Origin: GCA-2693325 sp964011675
Lineage (GTDB): Bacteria > Latescibacterota > UBA2968 > UBA8231
DNA: 54,527 nucleotides
Assembly: GCA_964011675.1 (NCBI GenBank)
Contig: CAXGPR010000014.1
Location: forward strand, 1 to 54,527
Reading direction: 5' to 3'
Position numbers and translations under genes: made by a program. Under the pieces are notes generated by a model. It had not been told where the DNA came from. It made no database searches and was given only the letters and a program-made list of their open reading frames with translations. Below are positions 52,451 to 54,527 of this stretch, piece by piece; the first letter of the stretch is position 1, and the number at the start of each line of letters is the position of its first letter.

Positions 52451-53098
52451 ATGAAACGCGCTGTCTTATTCGATCTAGACGGAACACTGCTAGACACCTT
52501 GGACGATCTAGCAGATTCGATGAACGCCGCCTTAGAAAACATGGGCTTTCCTCCCCACCCCGTAGCATCTTATCGCTACTTTGTCGGTGACGGCATCGAT
52601 ATGCTAGTGCGACGCGTGCTGTCTCCCAGTGCGTATACACCCACAGTACACGCTCAGCTCCGCGAGGCCATGGAAAGCGAATACAGCCAGCGGTGGCGGG
52701 CTAAAAGCCGGCCATATCAGGGTATATCTGCATTACTTAACGCACTACAAGAGCGGACTATTCCGATGGTCGTACTATCTAACAAGCCCGAACCATTTAC
52801 CGTAAAAGCAGTTGAACACCTGCTGTCGGACTGGCATTTTGCCGTCGTGCGCGGAGCACGTCCCGACGTGCCGACAAAACCCGACCCAACTTCGGCTCTG
52901 CAAATCGCCGCTGAGATGAATATTCTCCCAGAAGACTTTCTCTACCTGGGCGACACCAATACCGACATGCGAACGGCCCGTGCAGCCGGCATGTATGCAC
53001 TCGGAGCAACCTGGGGATTTCGCCCTGGCGCAGAGCTGTTGGAAAGCGGGGCACAGCGCCTATTAAAAACGCCCGGGCAACTATTGGATCAACTGTAG
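52451..53098 (+). CDS. Phosphoglycolate phosphatase-like HAD hydrolase
   Basis: A 215-residue HAD hydrolase. Motif I is FDLDGTLLDT, motif II VLSNKPE, and motif IV YLGDTNTDMRTARAAGM; the helical cap between 20 and 85 is of the Gph type. Such enzymes clear 2-phosphoglycolate or similar small phosphates. ATG 52451 starts the protein; the longer frame overlaps the SDR gene. It is followed 58 bases later by xylose isomerase. A different sugar-phosphate substrate is possible given the neighbour. Confidence 0.87.
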   Translation: MKRAVLFDLDGTLLDTLDDLADSMNAALENMGFPPHPVASYRYFVGDGIDMLVRRVLSPSAYTPTVHAQLREAMESEYSQRWRAKSRPYQGISALLNALQERTIPMVVLSNKPEPFTVKAVEHLLSDWHFAVVRGARPDVPTKPDPTSALQIAAEMNILPEDFLYLGDTNTDMRTARAAGMYALGATWGFRPGAELLESGAQRLLKTPGQLLDQL

Positions 53099-53156
53099 AA
53101 ATTATCTACCTTAATCGCGCGATAGCCCACGGACTCAACCGGGAGAAAAACAACAA

Positions 53157-54470
53157 ATGGCCGAATTCTTTAAGGGCATAAAAAAAATAAAATACGAAGG
53201 GTCGGACTCGAAAAACCCGCTTGCCTTCAAACACTACAACGCAAAAGAGAAGGTAGGCAAAAAGACGATGGAAGAGCACTTGCGCTTTTCTGTAGCCTAT
53301 TGGCATACCTTTAAAGGGGGCGGCACGGATCCCTTCGGTCCCACCCCAGTATACGATCGACCCTGGGACCAGGCTATCGACCCAATGCAACGAGCCGAGG
53401 ATACGCTGCAGGCAGCATTTGAGTTTGTCGGCAAGCTAGGTGCACCCTTTTACTGCTGGCACGATCGCGACATTGCACCCGAAGGTGAGACGCTTACAGA
53501 GAGCAATAAACGGTTGGATCACATCGTTTCGCTTGCAAAGAAAATGCAGCGAGATACGGGTATTAAACTGCTATGGGGCACTTCTAATTGCTTCTCGCAC
53601 GAGCGTTTTACGCACGGCGCCGGAACCAACCCCGATGCCCATGTCTTTGCCTGGGCCGCTGCTCAGATCAAGAAGGCCATGGAATGCACGCACGAGCTCA
53701 AAGGAGCCAACTACGTATTCTGGGGCGGACGCGAAGGGTATTCCAATTTGCTCAACACCCACATGGCCCACGAACAGGACCAAATGGCCCGCCTCCTGCA
53801 CATGGCTGTTGATCACAAAAAGCGCATAGGCTTCAAAGGCACGCTGTTAATTGAACCCAAACCCAAGGAACCGACCAAGCATCAATACGATTTTGATTCG
53901 GCTACCGTGCTCAGCTTCTTGCGTAAATACGACCTGTTAGACGAGTTCAAAATCAATGTAGAGGCAAATCACGCCACGCTAGCTGGACACACCTTTGAAC
54001 ACGATCTGACCGTCGCTTCAGCCGAGGGCAAACTGGGCAGCATTGACGCCAACCGCGGCGACTATCTGCTGGGCTGGGATACAGATCAGTTTCCTACCGA
54101 CCTGTATAGCGCGACGTATGCCATGCTCGTCATCCTCAAACAGGGCGGTCTGGGACGGGGCGGCGTCAACTTTGATGCCAAGTTGCGTCGCGGATCATTT
54201 GACTTAGAGGATATGTTTCACGCACATATCGGCGGCATGGATGCTTTTGCACGCGGATTGCGCACCGCACAAAAAATTATAGACGATGGCGCGCTCAGCG
54301 ACCTAATAAAAGACCGCTACGTATCCTATCGCAGCGGTATTGGACGCAAAATTATGCAGGGCAAAGCAACGATGACCGAAATGGAACGCTACGTCATAAA
54401 ACACGGCGAGCCGTCCAAGCGCAGCGGTCGCGAAGAGATGATAGAGAATATTATCAACACGTATATCTAG
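53157..54470 (+). CDS. xylA: Xylose isomerase
   Basis: A 437-residue class II xylose isomerase turning D-xylose into D-xylulose. Catalytic and metal residues are seen in FYCWHDRDIAPEG (H, D), YVFWGGREGYSNLLNTHM, LIEPKPKEPTKHQYDFD (E) and NVEANHATLAGHTFEHDL (E, H). Length is that of class II enzymes. The ATG follows GGGAG in the leader. No xylulokinase is in the window; it may lie past the right edge, as only 57 bases follow the stop. The forward run from 50213 ends here. Confidence 0.95.
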   Translation: MAEFFKGIKKIKYEGSDSKNPLAFKHYNAKEKVGKKTMEEHLRFSVAYWHTFKGGGTDPFGPTPVYDRPWDQAIDPMQRAEDTLQAAFEFVGKLGAPFYCWHDRDIAPEGETLTESNKRLDHIVSLAKKMQRDTGIKLLWGTSNCFSHERFTHGAGTNPDAHVFAWAAAQIKKAMECTHELKGANYVFWGGREGYSNLLNTHMAHEQDQMARLLHMAVDHKKRIGFKGTLLIEPKPKEPTKHQYDFDSATVLSFLRKYDLLDEFKINVEANHATLAGHTFEHDLTVASAEGKLGSIDANRGDYLLGWDTDQFPTDLYSATYAMLVILKQGGLGRGGVNFDAKLRRGSFDLEDMFHAHIGGMDAFARGLRTAQKIIDDGALSDLIKDRYVSYRSGIGRKIMQGKATMTEMERYVIKHGEPSKRSGREEMIENIINTYI

Positions 54471-54527
54471 CAGCATTTGCCCCTTGATATAGACAAACTC
54501 ATTCACAGACTCTTTACAAGAAAAGCG

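Overview
The window looks like chromosomal DNA of a Gram-negative, probably marine or host-associated, uncultured bacterium. It holds 51 complete protein genes, one gene cut by the left edge and one pseudogene. The Gram-negative reading rests on an RND pump with a TolC-type outer-membrane channel, Wza/Wzz-like polysaccharide export genes, murB and murD, and lipoprotein signal peptides. The gene mix (PmoA/DUF6807-like protein, formylglycine-type sulfatase, GH99-like lipoprotein, xylose isomerase, DUF5069, ABC plus DUF1854 sets) recalls Latescibacterota, Poribacteria or related lineages, but that is an impression; no rRNA marker is present. No tRNA, rRNA, insertion sequence, phage or CRISPR array was seen. 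TTG starts are common and several are backed by good Shine-Dalgarno sequences.

Layout. 1-4.8 kb: a D-cysteine desulfhydrase-like enzyme, then a forward set of an ABC exporter with an N-terminal zinc ribbon, a DUF1854 protein, a small membrane protein and a small zinc-ribbon protein. 4.8-7.4 kb (reverse): a glycosyltransferase with an added Rossmann domain, a TIM-barrel sugar isomerase and a uridine-kinase-like protein. 7.4-12.8 kb: methionine aminopeptidase and a small unknown protein converge, across a perfect 31-bp inverted repeat, on a TlpA-like lipoprotein and dnaE. 13.2-22.1 kb: wecB, a DUF6807 protein, and a tetR-outer-membrane factor-adaptor-RND pump operon. 22.1-25.7 kb: a MATE pump, then FAD and 2Fe-2S subunits of a molybdenum hydroxylase plus a MoaD/ThiS-like carrier, with no catalytic subunit. 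25.7-30.2 kb (reverse): rfbB, Wza-like, Wzz-like, dut. 30.4-33.3 kb (reverse): argC-tatD and a membrane glycosyltransferase.

33.3-35.0 kb holds the most striking item: an operon of a PA-IL-like lectin, an APH-fold kinase and a DUF5069 protein whose frame is split by one UGA exactly where the family usually has cysteine. A stem-loop shaped like a bacterial SECIS lies 12 nt after the UGA, so this is a candidate selenoprotein not predicted by ordinary gene calling. 35.2-38.9 kb: M42 peptidase, murD, cysH and a DCC thiol protein. 38.9-43.9 kb: two more zinc-ribbon ABC exporters in tandem with a second DUF1854 protein.

43.9-47.7 kb (reverse): a nucleoside 2-deoxyribosyltransferase, a decaying serB pseudogene (frameshift plus two stops), a sulfatase and a GH99-like lipoprotein. 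47.7-54.5 kb: murB, an iron-type alcohol dehydrogenase, then a glutamine-synthetase-like enzyme, an SDR, a phosphoglycolate-phosphatase-like HAD protein and xylose isomerase, all forward. Themes are surface glycan building and turnover, export and efflux, and sugar and sulfur metabolism.
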